Origin: Actinophytocola sp963727495
Lineage (GTDB): Bacteria; Actinomycetota; Actinomycetes; Mycobacteriales; Pseudonocardiaceae
Assembly: GCA_963727495.1 (NCBI GenBank)
Contig: CAVSGQ010000007.1
Location: 248,001 to 312,000, forward strand
Length of the DNA stretch: 64,000 nt
Direction of reading: 5' to 3'
In this document: positions 17,891 to 26,122 of the stretch, in pieces
How positions within the stretch are numbered: the first letter of the stretch is position 1
Layout of the letters: the number at the start of each line of letters is the position of its first letter
Notes under the pieces: generated by a model
Databases searched by the model: none
Seen by the model: the letters and a program-made list of their open reading frames with translations, nothing else
What the model was told of the DNA's origin: nothing
Translations under genes and position numbers: made by a program

Positions 17891-19307
17891 CCGCCCGCGG
17901 TGCGCCCACGGTGCGGATCGTGGTGGCCTCCGGCCACGGGTCGGCGCCCGCCGCCATGGCCGCGGCGACGGCCGGGTCCGCGTCGGAGGTGGAGCCGGTG
18001 CGCTCGCGGATGCGGCGCGCGGCGAGCGCGGCCGGCGCCTCGCAGCGCAGCGGCACGAATCGGGCGGCGGTCCGGTTCGCCACCTCCTCGGCCGCCTTCC
18101 GGGCGTGCGCGTCCGACCAGGACGCGTCGAGCACCACCGACTCGCCCAGGCCGAGCAGCTCCTCGGCCCGGTGCAGCAGCTCGGCGTAGGTCCGCTCGGT
18201 GTGCGCGGGCGCGTAGATGCCCTCCCGGTAGCCGGCCCGGGCGTGCACCTGCGGGTCGATCCCGGCCAGCTCCTTGCGGACGCGGTCGCTGGACAGCAGC
18301 ACGGCGCCCAGCTCGTCGGCCAGCAGTCCCGCCAGCGTGGTCTTGCCACTGCCCGGCGGCCCGCCGACGACGACCAGGCGCACCTCGCCGCGGCGCAGGT
18401 GCTCCAGTGCGATCCCGGCGTACGACGCGGCCTCGTCCGCCGCCGCCGCGTCGCCCTGGGCATGCCGCAGGCAGGCGACCTTGACCCGGACGAACGCCCG
18501 GTAGGCGAGGTAGTGCTCGCGCAGCGAGGACGGCGCGGGGTCGCCCGTGTGCTCGGCGTACCGGTCGAGCAGCAGCTCCCCCAGCTCCGGGGCGCCGAGC
18601 CGCTCGAGGTCCATGGCGAGGAACGCGATGTCGTCGAGGCCGTCGAGCCACCGCAGCCGGTCGTCGAACTCCAGGCAGTCCAGCACCCGCGGCCCGTCGT
18701 CGAGCAGGAAGATGTCGTCGGCGAGCAGGTCGCCGTGCCCGTCGACGATCCGGCCCTCGGCGATCCGGCGCGCCAGCAGCGGTTCCCGCCCGGCGAGGAA
18801 CGCGCGGGTGAGCCGTTCGGTCTCGGCCAGCGCCGCCGGGTCCGGCGTGTCCCCGGACACCGCCGCCACCTGGGCGAAGCTGTCCTCCCAGCGGCGGGCG
18901 AGCGCGTCACGGGTGCCCTCGGCGTCGATGTCCGGACCGCGGGCGGCCGTCGCGTGGAAGGCCGCGATCGCCCGGGCCAGGGTGGCCACCCCGCCGGCCA
19001 CCGGGGCGCCGGCACGCACGAGCGTGCCGAGCCGGCGATCGTCGGGCATCCGGCGCATCACCACCAGCGGCTCGCCGGCCGCGCCGTCCACATCGGACAC
19101 CTCGGCGACGCCCAGGTAGACGTCCGGGGCCAGCCGCCGGTTGAGCTCGACCTCGCGCCGGCACGCGGCCAGGCGCCGCTCGCGGGTGCTGAAGTCGAGG
19201 AACCCCATGTCCACGGGTTTCTTGAGCTTGTAGACCCGGTCGCCGACCAGGAACACGACGCCGATGTGGGTCTCGCGGACCGCCGCGAACGGCGCGTCAG
19301 CACTCAT
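17850..19307 (-). CDS. Phosphotransferase-like plus P-loop kinase fusion (Rv2004c-like)
   Basis: A 485-residue protein. The N-terminal part resembles an aminoglycoside-phosphotransferase/choline-kinase fold, with VFLVGDRVYKLKKPVD near residue 20 and the catalytic DGHGDLLADDIFLLDD and CLEFDDRLRWLDGLDDIAFL in the middle. The C-terminal part is an AAA_33-type P-loop kinase, with Walker A VVGGPPGSGKTTLAG near residue 318 and SSDRVRKELAG after it. This two-domain layout matches Rv2004c, a DosR-regulon protein whose substrate is unknown. It is divergent from the DoxX-like gene with a DosR-like box 37 bases upstream. The 3' end takes part in the junction duplication. Confidence 0.85.
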   Translation of the reverse strand: MSADAPFAAVRETHIGVVFLVGDRVYKLKKPVDMGFLDFSTRERRLAACRREVELNRRLAPDVYLGVAEVSDVDGAAGEPLVVMRRMPDDRRLGTLVRAGAPVAGGVATLARAIAAFHATAARGPDIDAEGTRDALARRWEDSFAQVAAVSGDTPDPAALAETERLTRAFLAGREPLLARRIAEGRIVDGHGDLLADDIFLLDDGPRVLDCLEFDDRLRWLDGLDDIAFLAMDLERLGAPELGELLLDRYAEHTGDPAPSSLREHYLAYRAFVRVKVACLRHAQGDAAAADEAASYAGIALEHLRRGEVRLVVVGGPPGSGKTTLAGLLADELGAVLLSSDRVRKELAGIDPQVHARAGYREGIYAPAHTERTYAELLHRAEELLGLGESVVLDASWSDAHARKAAEEVANRTAARFVPLRCEAPAALAARRIRERTGSTSDADPAVAAAMAAGADPWPEATTIRTVGAPRAALAEALTRVRHAV

Positions 19308-19343
19308 GCCTCCACGTTCCCGGCCGGCCGCGGACCCCGGACA

Positions 19344-19357
19344 GGGACCAAGGGCCC
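19344..19357. promoter_or_regulatory. DosR/DevR-like box between the kinase and DoxX-like genes
   Basis: GGGACCAAGGGCCC is a good palindromic box, 37 bases before the kinase start and 118 before the DoxX-like start. A weaker related half site (AGGACCAAAGAATCC) follows at about 19379. Both divergent genes could be controlled from here. Confidence 0.55.
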
Positions 19358-19474
19358 GTCTCGGGCGGGATATCGGTCAGGACCAAAGAATCCACACGCG
19401 GGACATTCGCCTCCGGATCGCCCCCTGCCCGGCGGCCGACACTTCGGGAAGACAACATTCCAAGGAGGCACACG

Positions 19475-20065
19475 ATGTCCATCAAGGAAAACCCGCTGGA
19501 GCACAGGAACGTTCCGGTCACGCACACGGCCGACGTGGCGACGGGCAGCACGGCCGCGGGCCGGGTTTTCGCCACCCTGCGGATCGTCATGGGTCTGGTC
19601 TTCGCCTGGGCGTTCGTCGACAAGCTCTTCGGCCTCGGCTACGCCACCCCCTCGGCCAACGCCTGGATCAACGGCGGATCCCCCACCAAGGGCTTCCTCG
19701 GCCACCTCGACCACGGCCCGTTCGCCTCGATGCTCCAGAGCTGGGCCGGCAACGCCTTCGTCGACTGGCTGTTCATGCTCGGCCTCGCCGGCATCGGCCT
19801 CGCCCTGCTCTTCGGCGTCGGCATGCGCATCGCCGCCGCCAGCGGCACGCTGCTGCTGCTGTTCATGTGGGCCGCCGAATGGCCCTTCGCCCGGTTCACC
19901 GACACCGGCGACCCCACCATGTCCACCAACCCGGTCATCGACGACCACATCGTCTACGCTCTGGTGCTGATCGCCCTCGCGGTCGTCGCCGCCGGCAACA
20001 CCTGGGGCCTCGGCCGCCGGTGGGCCAAGCTCGACATCGTGCAGAACAACCCCTGGCTGCGATGA
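19475..20065 (+). CDS. DoxX-like membrane protein
   Basis: A 196-residue protein starting at ATG 19475 behind an AAGGAGG site. It has a hydrophilic N-terminus, then four membrane helices beginning TLRIVMGLVFAWAFVDKLFGL and ending VYALVLIALAVVAAG, the DoxX/DoxD-like pattern. Relatives are tied to thiosulfate:quinone oxidoreductase or oxidative-stress complexes, but many have no known role. SulP follows after 18 bases in the same direction, so the pair may be an operon handling a sulfur or oxidant stress, which is inference. Confidence 0.75.
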   Translation: MSIKENPLEHRNVPVTHTADVATGSTAAGRVFATLRIVMGLVFAWAFVDKLFGLGYATPSANAWINGGSPTKGFLGHLDHGPFASMLQSWAGNAFVDWLFMLGLAGIGLALLFGVGMRIAAASGTLLLLFMWAAEWPFARFTDTGDPTMSTNPVIDDHIVYALVLIALAVVAAGNTWGLGRRWAKLDIVQNNPWLR

Positions 20066-20083
20066 CCCATCCGTGAGGCTCCG

Positions 20084-21802
20084 ATGCGAACAGCACGTCC
20101 ACATCGGAGCCTCCTGCCACCCGGGCTGCGCCGGCTCCGCCACTATCCGCGGAGCTGGTTGCGGCCCGACGTGCTTTCCGGGGTCACCGTCGCCGCGTAC
20201 CTCATCCCGCAGGTGATGGCCTACGCCGACGTCGCCGGCCTGGCGCCGGTCGTCGGGCTGTGGGCCATCGTCGGCTCGCTGCTCGTGTACACGATCTTCG
20301 GCACCTCCCGCCAGCTGTCGGTGGGGCCGGAGTCCACGACCGCCCTGATGACCGCGGTGACCATCGGGCCGCTCGCGGCCGGGGACCCGGTCCGGTACGC
20401 GGCACTGGCCGCCATGCTCGCGCTGCTCGTGGGCCTGCTGTGCGTGGCAGGCGCCGCCGCCCGGCTCGGCTTCCTCGCCGACCTGCTGTCCCGGCCCGTC
20501 CTCGTCGGCTACATGGCGGGCGTGGCGGTCCTCATGATCGTCAGCCAGCTCGGCAAGGTCACCGGCGTGCACGCCTCCGGCGACTCGGCACTCACCGAGG
20601 TCGGCTCCTTCCTCGGCGGGCTCGGTCAGGTCCACGGCCCGACGCTGCTGCTGTCGACCGGGGTGCTGGTGTTCCTGCTGGTGGCCGGCCGGCTGCTGCC
20701 GAAGCTGCCGGTACCGCTGATCGCCGTGCTGCTGGCGACCGCCGGCATGGCCGCGTTCTCGCTGCGGGACCAGGGCGTCGCGGTCATCGGCGCGATCCCG
20801 GCGGGCTTCCCCACGCCCGCCGTGCCCTCGGTGTCCGGCGGCGACCTCGCCGGGCTGCTCCTGCCGGCCATCGGGGTGGCCGTGGTGGGCTACTCGGACA
20901 ACGTGCTCACCGCCCGGTCCTTCGCCACCCGCAACTCCTACCGCATCGAGGCGAACACCGAACTGCTCGCGCTCGGCGCCGCCAACGTCGCCGCCGGCCT
21001 GACGCACGGGTTCCCGGTCAGCAGCAGCGCGAGCCGCACGGCGATCGGCGACTCGCTGGGCAGCCGCTCGCAGGTCCACTCGCTGGTGGCGGTCGCGGCG
21101 GTCGTGGCGGTGCTGCTGTTCGGGCGCCCGCTGCTCGCGACGTTCCCGGTGGCCGCGCTCGGCGCGCTCGTCATCTACGCCGCGCTGCGGCTGGTCGAGA
21201 TCGGTGAGTTCCGGCGGATCGCCTCGTTCCGGCTCAGCGAGCTCACCCTGGCCCTGACCACCACCGCCGGGGTGCTGCTGCTCGACGTGCTCTACGGCGT
21301 ACTGGTCGCGATCGGACTGTCCATCCTGGACCTGCTGCGCCGGCTGGCCCGGCCGCACGACGGCATCCTCGGCGAGGTGCCGGGGGTCGCCGGCATGCAC
21401 GACGTCGACGACTACCCGCTCGCCACCACGATCCCCGGCCTGGTGGTGTACCGCTACGACGCGCCGCTGTGCTTCGCGAACGCGGACAACTTCCGCCGCC
21501 GGGCCCTCGCCGCGGTCGACGAGGCGGCCGCACCCGTCCGGTGGTTCCTGCTCAACGCGGAGGCCAACGTGGATGTGGACATCACCGCCGTCGACGCGCT
21601 GGAGGACCTGCGCGCCGAACTCTCCCGGCGGGACATCGTGTTCGCCATGGCCAGGGTCAAGCAGGACCTGCGCGACCTGCTGGTCCGGACGACGTTCGTG
21701 GACCGGGTCGGCGCGGACCGCATCTTCCCCACCCTGCCCACCGCGGTCGCCGGGTTCCGCCTGTGGCGCGCCGAGCACGGCGACGGGCCGGCCGGTGGAT
21801 GA
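20084..21802 (+). CDS. SulP-family anion transporter with STAS domain
   Basis: A 572-residue protein. The family signature is clear: VLSGVTVAAYLIPQVMAYADVAG, then VYTIFGTSRQLSVGPESTTALM, and about 11-12 membrane helices. From about residue 440 there is a cytoplasmic STAS domain (PGLVVYRYDAPLCFANADNF, WFLLNAEANVDVDITAVDAL). SulP proteins carry sulfate, bicarbonate or dicarboxylates. The M. tuberculosis homologue Rv1739c is in the DosR regulon next to Rv1738 and Rv1733c, which fits this location. It converges on the OsmC-like gene with a 4-base gap. Confidence 0.88.
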   Translation: MRTARPHRSLLPPGLRRLRHYPRSWLRPDVLSGVTVAAYLIPQVMAYADVAGLAPVVGLWAIVGSLLVYTIFGTSRQLSVGPESTTALMTAVTIGPLAAGDPVRYAALAAMLALLVGLLCVAGAAARLGFLADLLSRPVLVGYMAGVAVLMIVSQLGKVTGVHASGDSALTEVGSFLGGLGQVHGPTLLLSTGVLVFLLVAGRLLPKLPVPLIAVLLATAGMAAFSLRDQGVAVIGAIPAGFPTPAVPSVSGGDLAGLLLPAIGVAVVGYSDNVLTARSFATRNSYRIEANTELLALGAANVAAGLTHGFPVSSSASRTAIGDSLGSRSQVHSLVAVAAVVAVLLFGRPLLATFPVAALGALVIYAALRLVEIGEFRRIASFRLSELTLALTTTAGVLLLDVLYGVLVAIGLSILDLLRRLARPHDGILGEVPGVAGMHDVDDYPLATTIPGLVVYRYDAPLCFANADNFRRRALAAVDEAAAPVRWFLLNAEANVDVDITAVDALEDLRAELSRRDIVFAMARVKQDLRDLLVRTTFVDRVGADRIFPTLPTAVAGFRLWRAEHGDGPAGG

Positions 21803-21806
21803 CGCC

Positions 21807-22214
21807 TCAGTGCCTCGCCGGCACGGCCGGCGTGATCAGCTCGATGGCGGGCGGCCACCGCAGCGTGTTGTGCACCACGCCCACGTCCACGGCCGCCAGC
21901 ATCCCGGCGTAGTCCTCGGGCCGCAGCCAGATCGACGGGGTCAGCGACAGCTCGATGCGACCCAACCTGGGCGGGGTGCCCTCGGTGGTCCAGGTGCAGT
22001 CGACCCGCAGGTCCTCGTGGGCGTGCCCGTGGTCGCGCAGGTAGGCCACCGCGTCCCTGGCCGCGCTGCTCGCGATGGCCATGACCAGCAGTTCCACCGG
22101 CGTCGGACCGATCTCGATCGTGTCGGCACGCTGCTCGTCGACCAGCAGGGTGTGACCACGAGTCTCCAACTTGTAACGGTCCGCACACAGGTGCGTAACC
22201 CTGATCGACGCCAT
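21807..22214 (-). CDS. OsmC-like protein without the usual active-site cysteine
   Basis: A 135-residue protein. ATG 22214 is chosen because GGAGG lies 11 bases ahead; a GTG 12 bases upstream sits directly on that site. The fold signature is RGHTLLVDEQRADTIEIGPTPVELLVMAIASSAARDAV. In OsmC and Ohr peroxidases this helix carries a reactive Cys (AALAACT-like); here the stretch reads MAIASSAARDAV with no Cys, and no other Cys occupies the site. It is probably not a classical peroxiredoxin. It lies divergent from devR across a DosR-like box. Confidence 0.75.
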   Translation of the reverse strand: MASIRVTHLCADRYKLETRGHTLLVDEQRADTIEIGPTPVELLVMAIASSAARDAVAYLRDHGHAHEDLRVDCTWTTEGTPPRLGRIELSLTPSIWLRPEDYAGMLAAVDVGVVHNTLRWPPAIELITPAVPARH

Positions 22215-22305
22215 CGTCTCCCTCACCTCCGCTCGAGACTCCTCCGGTTCTCACGGTGGTCGCGGTGGTGGGAGACTGACGAGAGGCGAGGGAACGGGTG
22301 AACAC

Positions 22306-22319
22306 GGGACTTTCTGCCC
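22306..22319. promoter_or_regulatory. DosR/DevR-like box upstream of devR (likely autoregulation)
   Basis: GGGACTTTCTGCCC lies 85 bases before the devR GTG and 92 bases before the OsmC-like start on the other strand. It is the site closest to the mycobacterial form (GGGACTT core), and its position suggests DevR controls its own gene. Confidence 0.55.
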
Positions 22320-22403
22320 TGCTCGACGGTGCCGATCGCCCGACGCGGATCATCGCACGGGCGCATAACGTGACATTCGACAACGGAACACGAGGAGGCA
22401 GCA

Positions 22404-23054
22404 GTGGCGATTCGGATCCTGCTGGTGGACGACCACGAGATCGTGCGCAGAGGGATCGCCGACCTGATGGAGCACGAGCCCGACCTGGAGATCGTCGGCG
22501 AGGCCGCGTCCGTGGCCGAGGCGCTGGCCCGGGCCCCGCAGGTCAATGCGGACGTGGCGGTGCTCGACGTGCGGATGCCCGACGGCAACGGCATCGAGCT
22601 GTGCCGCGAGCTCAGGTCGATGCTGCCCGAGCTCAACTGCCTGATGCTCACCTCCTACGCCGACGACGAGGCGCTGCTGGACGCGATCCTGGCCGGCGCG
22701 TCCGGCTTCGTGCTCAAGCAGGTCCTGGGCAGCGACCTGGTGAACGCGGTGCGCACGGTCGGCACCGGCGGCTCGCTGCTCGACCCGCGCACGACGGCCG
22801 CGCTGATGAACCGGCTGCGCCGCGAGCGCGAGGAGCAGGACCCGCTGCAGAAGCTCACCGAGCAGGAGCGCGCGGTCTTCGACCTGATCGGCGAGGGCCT
22901 GACCAACCGGCAGATCGGCGAGCGGCTCTACCTCGCCGAGAAGACGGTGAAGAACTACGTGTCCCACCTGCTCAACAAGCTCGGCATGCAGCGCAGGACG
23001 CAGGCGGCCGTGCTCGCCGCGGAGATGCGCGCGGCGCGGGGCGGCGAAGGCTGA
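22404..23054 (+). CDS. devR: DevR/DosR-type NarL-family response regulator
   Basis: A 216-residue regulator starting at GTG 22404 with GAGGAGG 7 bases upstream. The receiver domain has DD at residues 9-10, the phospho-acceptor Asp55 in VLDVRMPDGNGIELCREL, a Thr/Ser switch in MLTSYADDEALLDAILAGAS and Lys in FVLK. The LuxR-type HTH is LTEQERAVFDLIGEGLTNRQ followed by KTVKNYVSHLLNKLGMQRRT, nearly identical to the DNA-binding helices of M. tuberculosis DosR. It is therefore the likely reader of the GGGAC-type boxes across this window. It converges with the devS gene through a tandem-duplicated junction. Confidence 0.93.
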   Translation: MAIRILLVDDHEIVRRGIADLMEHEPDLEIVGEAASVAEALARAPQVNADVAVLDVRMPDGNGIELCRELRSMLPELNCLMLTSYADDEALLDAILAGASGFVLKQVLGSDLVNAVRTVGTGGSLLDPRTTAALMNRLRREREEQDPLQKLTEQERAVFDLIGEGLTNRQIGERLYLAEKTVKNYVSHLLNKLGMQRRTQAAVLAAEMRAARGGEG

Positions 23055-23390
23055 CCCCGGCTGACCAGCTCGTGGTGAGCGGTACCCGCCAGACCAGGCG
23101 GGTGCCCCCGCGGGCTGATGCGCGCGGCGCCGGGCGGCGAGCGCTGACCGCTCGGCTGATCAGCTCGTGGTGCGACCCAGGGCGAGAGCCCACCGGCCTG
23201 CTGATCAGCTCGTGGTGAGCGGTACCCGCCAGACCAGGCGGGTGCCCCCGCGGGCTGATGCGCGCGGCGCCGGGCGGCGAGCGCTGACCGCTCGGCTGAT
23301 CAGCTCGTGGTGCGACCCAGGGCGAGAGCCCACCGGCCTGCTGATCAGCTCGTGGTGAGCGGCACCCGCCAGACCAGGCGGGTGCCCCCG
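23024..23390. repeat. Tandem duplication of the devR/devS convergent junction (140-bp period)
   Basis: Units 23061-23200 and 23201-23340 differ at one base; a third partial copy (23341-23390) is the real devS end. Each unit carries the devS tail (ending at the TCA of the stop) followed by a devR-tail copy (ATGCGCGCGGCGC... at 23119 and 23259, compare the real tail at 23024). An internal motif CTGATCAGCTCGTGGTG occurs four times. Each devS-tail copy can form a stem (GGTACCCGCC/GGCGGGTGCC, loop AGACCA) at 23081-23106, 23221-23246 and 23361-23386, possibly serial transcription stops. There is no gene in 23055-23344. Confidence 0.92.
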
Positions 23391-25102
23391 TCCGGGCCGG
23401 GGCCGGTGTTCGCGGTGCCCGCGCAGGCTGCCGCGCGCTGCTCCACGTTGCGCAGCCCGCTGCGGGCCACGTCCTCGGGCATCCCGATGCCGTTGTCGAC
23501 CACCTCGATGATCAGGTCCGCACCGGCCTCCACGGTCACGGTGATGTCCCTGGCCCGCGCGTGCCGCACCGCGTTGCTGACCCCCTCGCGCAGCACCGCC
23601 AGCGCGTGCTCGGCGATCGTGGCCGGCACGAGCGAGTCGACCGCGCCGGAGATCCGCACCGCGGGCGACCGGTCGATGGTCGCGCTGGCCTCGGCGACCA
23701 GGTCCAGCATCCGCCGCCGCAGGCTCGTCGGGCTCTCCTCCCCCGCGGTGTGCAGGTCGAAGATCGACGTGCGGATCTCCCGCACCGTCTCGTCCAGCTG
23801 GGACACCACGTGGGTCACCCGGCCCCGCGCGTTCGGGTTCCCGATCTGACCCACGATGCCCTGCAGGCTCATCCCGGCCGCGAACAGCCGCTGGATGACG
23901 TGATCGTGCAGGTCGCCCGCGATCCGGTCGCGGTCGGCGAGCACGTCCAGCATCCGCTGCTGGCGCTGCCGGTCGGCCAGCTCCAGCGCCAGTGCCGCCT
24001 GGTCGGCGAACGACGCCAGCATGGGCAGCACCTCGCGGGCGAACTGCACGTCTCCCTTGCCCCGCAGCGCCAGCAGCACCCCGCTGGCCGCCGTCGCCTC
24101 CGGGCCGCCGGCCTCGGGGCGTCCCAGGGTGACGATGTTCGCCGGGCCGAACTCCGCGAAGATCGTCGCGACGTCCCGCATCAGCTCCGCGAAGTCGCCC
24201 ACCACCCGGGGCCGGCCCTGCCGCATCACCTCGGCCACCTCGGGGGCACCCGCCGGGATCATCACTCCCATGACCTGCTCGTCGACCTCGCCCGCGCCGG
24301 CCCGCACCGCGAGGGCCCCGCCCGGCTCGTCGGCCAGCAGCAGCAGCGCGCACTTCGATCCGGACAGCTCCACCGTCCGCGTCACGATCAGCTGCAGCGC
24401 CGCGTCGCTCGACCCGCCGCCGAGCAGCAGCGAGTTCACCTCGGCCGACGCCTGCTGCCAGCGCTCCCGCAACCGCGCCGCCTCGAACAGCCGCGCGTTC
24501 TCCACCGCCACGCCCGCGGCCGCGGCCAGCGCCTCCAGCACCACCGCGTCGTCCGCGGTGAAATCCCCGTCGCCCTTCTTCTCCGTCAGGTAGAGGTTGC
24601 CGAACACCGCGTCCCGCAGCCGCACGGGCGTGCCGAGGAAGCTGCGCATCGGCGGGTGGTTGGCCGGGAAGCCCACCGACGACGGGTGCGCGCTCAGGTC
24701 CGGCAGCCGGATCGACTCCGGGTGCTCGATCAGGTGCCCCAGCAGGCCCTTGCCCTCGGGCAGGTGCCCCATGGTGGCCCGCGTCTCCGCGTCGACGCCC
24801 ACGTACACGAACTCCGAGAGTCCGCTGTCGCCCAGCACGCCCAGGGCACCGTAGCGCGCGTCGACGAGGTCGACGGCGGTCTCCACGATCCGCTGCAGGG
24901 TCCCCTCGAGCTCCAGCCCGGCACCCACCGCGACCACCGCGTCCAGCAGGCCCTGCAGGCGGTCCCGGGTCCGGGTGATCTCCGTCAGCCGGTCCAGCAG
25001 CTCGCTGAGCAGCTCGTCGAGGCGCAGCCCGGCCAGCGGGACCCCCAGCGACCCGCCACGCCCTCCCCGCGACGACTCCTCCGCACCCGAAACATCCGCC
25101 AT
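23345..25102 (-). CDS. devS: DevS/DosT-like GAF-domain sensor histidine kinase
   Basis: A 585-residue kinase from ATG 25102 (GGGAG 6 bases upstream). GAF-A (about 60-205) includes HPSSVGFPANHPPMRSFLG. The His in the NHPPM motif falls at residue 149, the same number as the proximal haem ligand His149 of M. tuberculosis DevS, so a haem gas sensor is likely. GAF-B spans about 225-380. The HisKA_3 dimerisation segment DRIAGDLHDHVIQRLFAAGM carries His399. The ATPase domain has EGVSNAVRHARA and VDNGIGMPEDVARSGLRNV. The gene is not cotranscribed with devR but converges on it, and it follows the USP gene at 25210 on the same strand. Confidence 0.92.
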   Translation of the reverse strand: MADVSGAEESSRGGRGGSLGVPLAGLRLDELLSELLDRLTEITRTRDRLQGLLDAVVAVGAGLELEGTLQRIVETAVDLVDARYGALGVLGDSGLSEFVYVGVDAETRATMGHLPEGKGLLGHLIEHPESIRLPDLSAHPSSVGFPANHPPMRSFLGTPVRLRDAVFGNLYLTEKKGDGDFTADDAVVLEALAAAAGVAVENARLFEAARLRERWQQASAEVNSLLLGGGSSDAALQLIVTRTVELSGSKCALLLLADEPGGALAVRAGAGEVDEQVMGVMIPAGAPEVAEVMRQGRPRVVGDFAELMRDVATIFAEFGPANIVTLGRPEAGGPEATAASGVLLALRGKGDVQFAREVLPMLASFADQAALALELADRQRQQRMLDVLADRDRIAGDLHDHVIQRLFAAGMSLQGIVGQIGNPNARGRVTHVVSQLDETVREIRTSIFDLHTAGEESPTSLRRRMLDLVAEASATIDRSPAVRISGAVDSLVPATIAEHALAVLREGVSNAVRHARARDITVTVEAGADLIIEVVDNGIGMPEDVARSGLRNVEQRAAACAGTANTGPGPDGGTRLVWRVPLTTS

Positions 25103-25167
25103 TCGCCGCTCCCGCACTGAGCCAACCGGGGGCGGTGGCCGCTCACCACCACCAATACCTACTCAGC

Positions 25168-25177
25168 GTATCGATAC
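25168..25177. promoter_or_regulatory. Small palindrome in the devS upstream gap
   Basis: The 107-base gap between the USP stop and devS is locally AT-richer and holds the perfect palindrome GTATCGATAC, with related TACCT and GGTATCG words nearby. It may belong to a separate devS promoter or operator. No factor is known; this is a weak call. Confidence 0.25.
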
Positions 25178-25209
25178 TCGCAAGCAACACGCCGGTATCG
25201 GTTGTGGCC

Positions 25210-26103
25210 TCAACCTCCGTCGTCGGTACGGACCACGGCCACCGGGCACGGAGCGTGATGGAGCAGGTGCTGGCCGGTCGAACCGAGCATGAGGCCGCGG
25301 AAGCCGCCCCGGCCGCGGCTGCCCACCACGACCAGCTGCGCACCCTCCGCGCGGCGCAGCAGCGCCGGCGCGGGACGGTCCCGCACGACCTCGCGGACCA
25401 CCCGCACGTCCGGGTACTTCTCCTGCCAGCCGGCGAGCCGCTCGGCCAGCGTCTCGTCGGCGCGCTCGGCGAGCGGGGCGAAGTCCAGCGTGCCCGCGCC
25501 GCCCATCACCACGGCCTCGAACACCATCTCCGACCACGCGTGCACGGCCACCAGGTCGGCGTCGTGCAGGGACGCCTCGGCGAACGCGAACGCGATCGCG
25601 GCCTCGCCCACCGGCGTGCCGTCCACGCCGACCACGACCGGGCCGCCGGACCCCTCGCTCGTGTCCTCGCCGCGCACGACCACGACCGGGCAGTGTGCGC
25701 GCCCGGCCACCTCGACCGAGGTCGAGCCGAGCAGCAGCCCGGTGAACCCGCCGAGCCCACGGTTGCCCAGCACCAGCACCGCGGCGTCGGCGGACTTCTC
25801 GACCAGCGCGGGAACCGGCGGCGTCACCTCCAGGACCACCTCGGGGTGCGGCCCGGCCACCGTCTGCTCGGCGACCTCGCGGGCCCGGTCGAGCCAGACC
25901 CCGCCCTGGTCCTGCATGGCGGTGCGCAGCGCGTGCCAGTCGACGACGCGGGCGCCGCGGCCGGTGAGCAGGTCGCAGGCGTGCACCAGGCGCAGCCCGG
26001 TGCCACGGCGCCGGGCCTCCCGCGCCGCCCAGCGCACGGCCCGCAGCGCCGCGTCGGATCCGTCGACCCCCACCACGACCGGGCGGCCCGGGATCTCGCT
26101 CAT
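25210..26103 (-). CDS. Tandem universal stress protein upstream of devS
   Basis: A 297-residue two-domain USP: PVVVGVDGSDAALRAVRW, ATP loop GNRGLGGFTGLLLGSTS, second domain VVVGVDGTPVGEAAIAF, loop GSRGRGGFRGLMLGSTG. In mycobacteria a USP (Rv3134c) heads the devRS operon; here a USP precedes devS by 107 bases while devR is apart. It lies 19 bases after the acetyltransferase/acyl-CoA synthetase gene, so it is probably the fourth gene of the adh-led operon. Confidence 0.9.
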   Translation of the reverse strand: MSEIPGRPVVVGVDGSDAALRAVRWAAREARRRGTGLRLVHACDLLTGRGARVVDWHALRTAMQDQGGVWLDRAREVAEQTVAGPHPEVVLEVTPPVPALVEKSADAAVLVLGNRGLGGFTGLLLGSTSVEVAGRAHCPVVVVRGEDTSEGSGGPVVVGVDGTPVGEAAIAFAFAEASLHDADLVAVHAWSEMVFEAVVMGGAGTLDFAPLAERADETLAERLAGWQEKYPDVRVVREVVRDRPAPALLRRAEGAQLVVVGSRGRGGFRGLMLGSTGQHLLHHAPCPVAVVRTDDGG

Positions 26104-26122
26104 CAGATGCCTCCTCTGGGTG

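Noticed and set aside
22298..22403. Extra upstream coding for devR or a leader peptide from GTG 22298
   Set aside because: That frame differs from devR, contains the DosR-like box and has no family similarity.
23061..23340. Insertion-sequence ends or a transposon
   Set aside because: The repeats are direct, contain only tails of the two flanking genes and carry no transposase or terminal inverted repeats.
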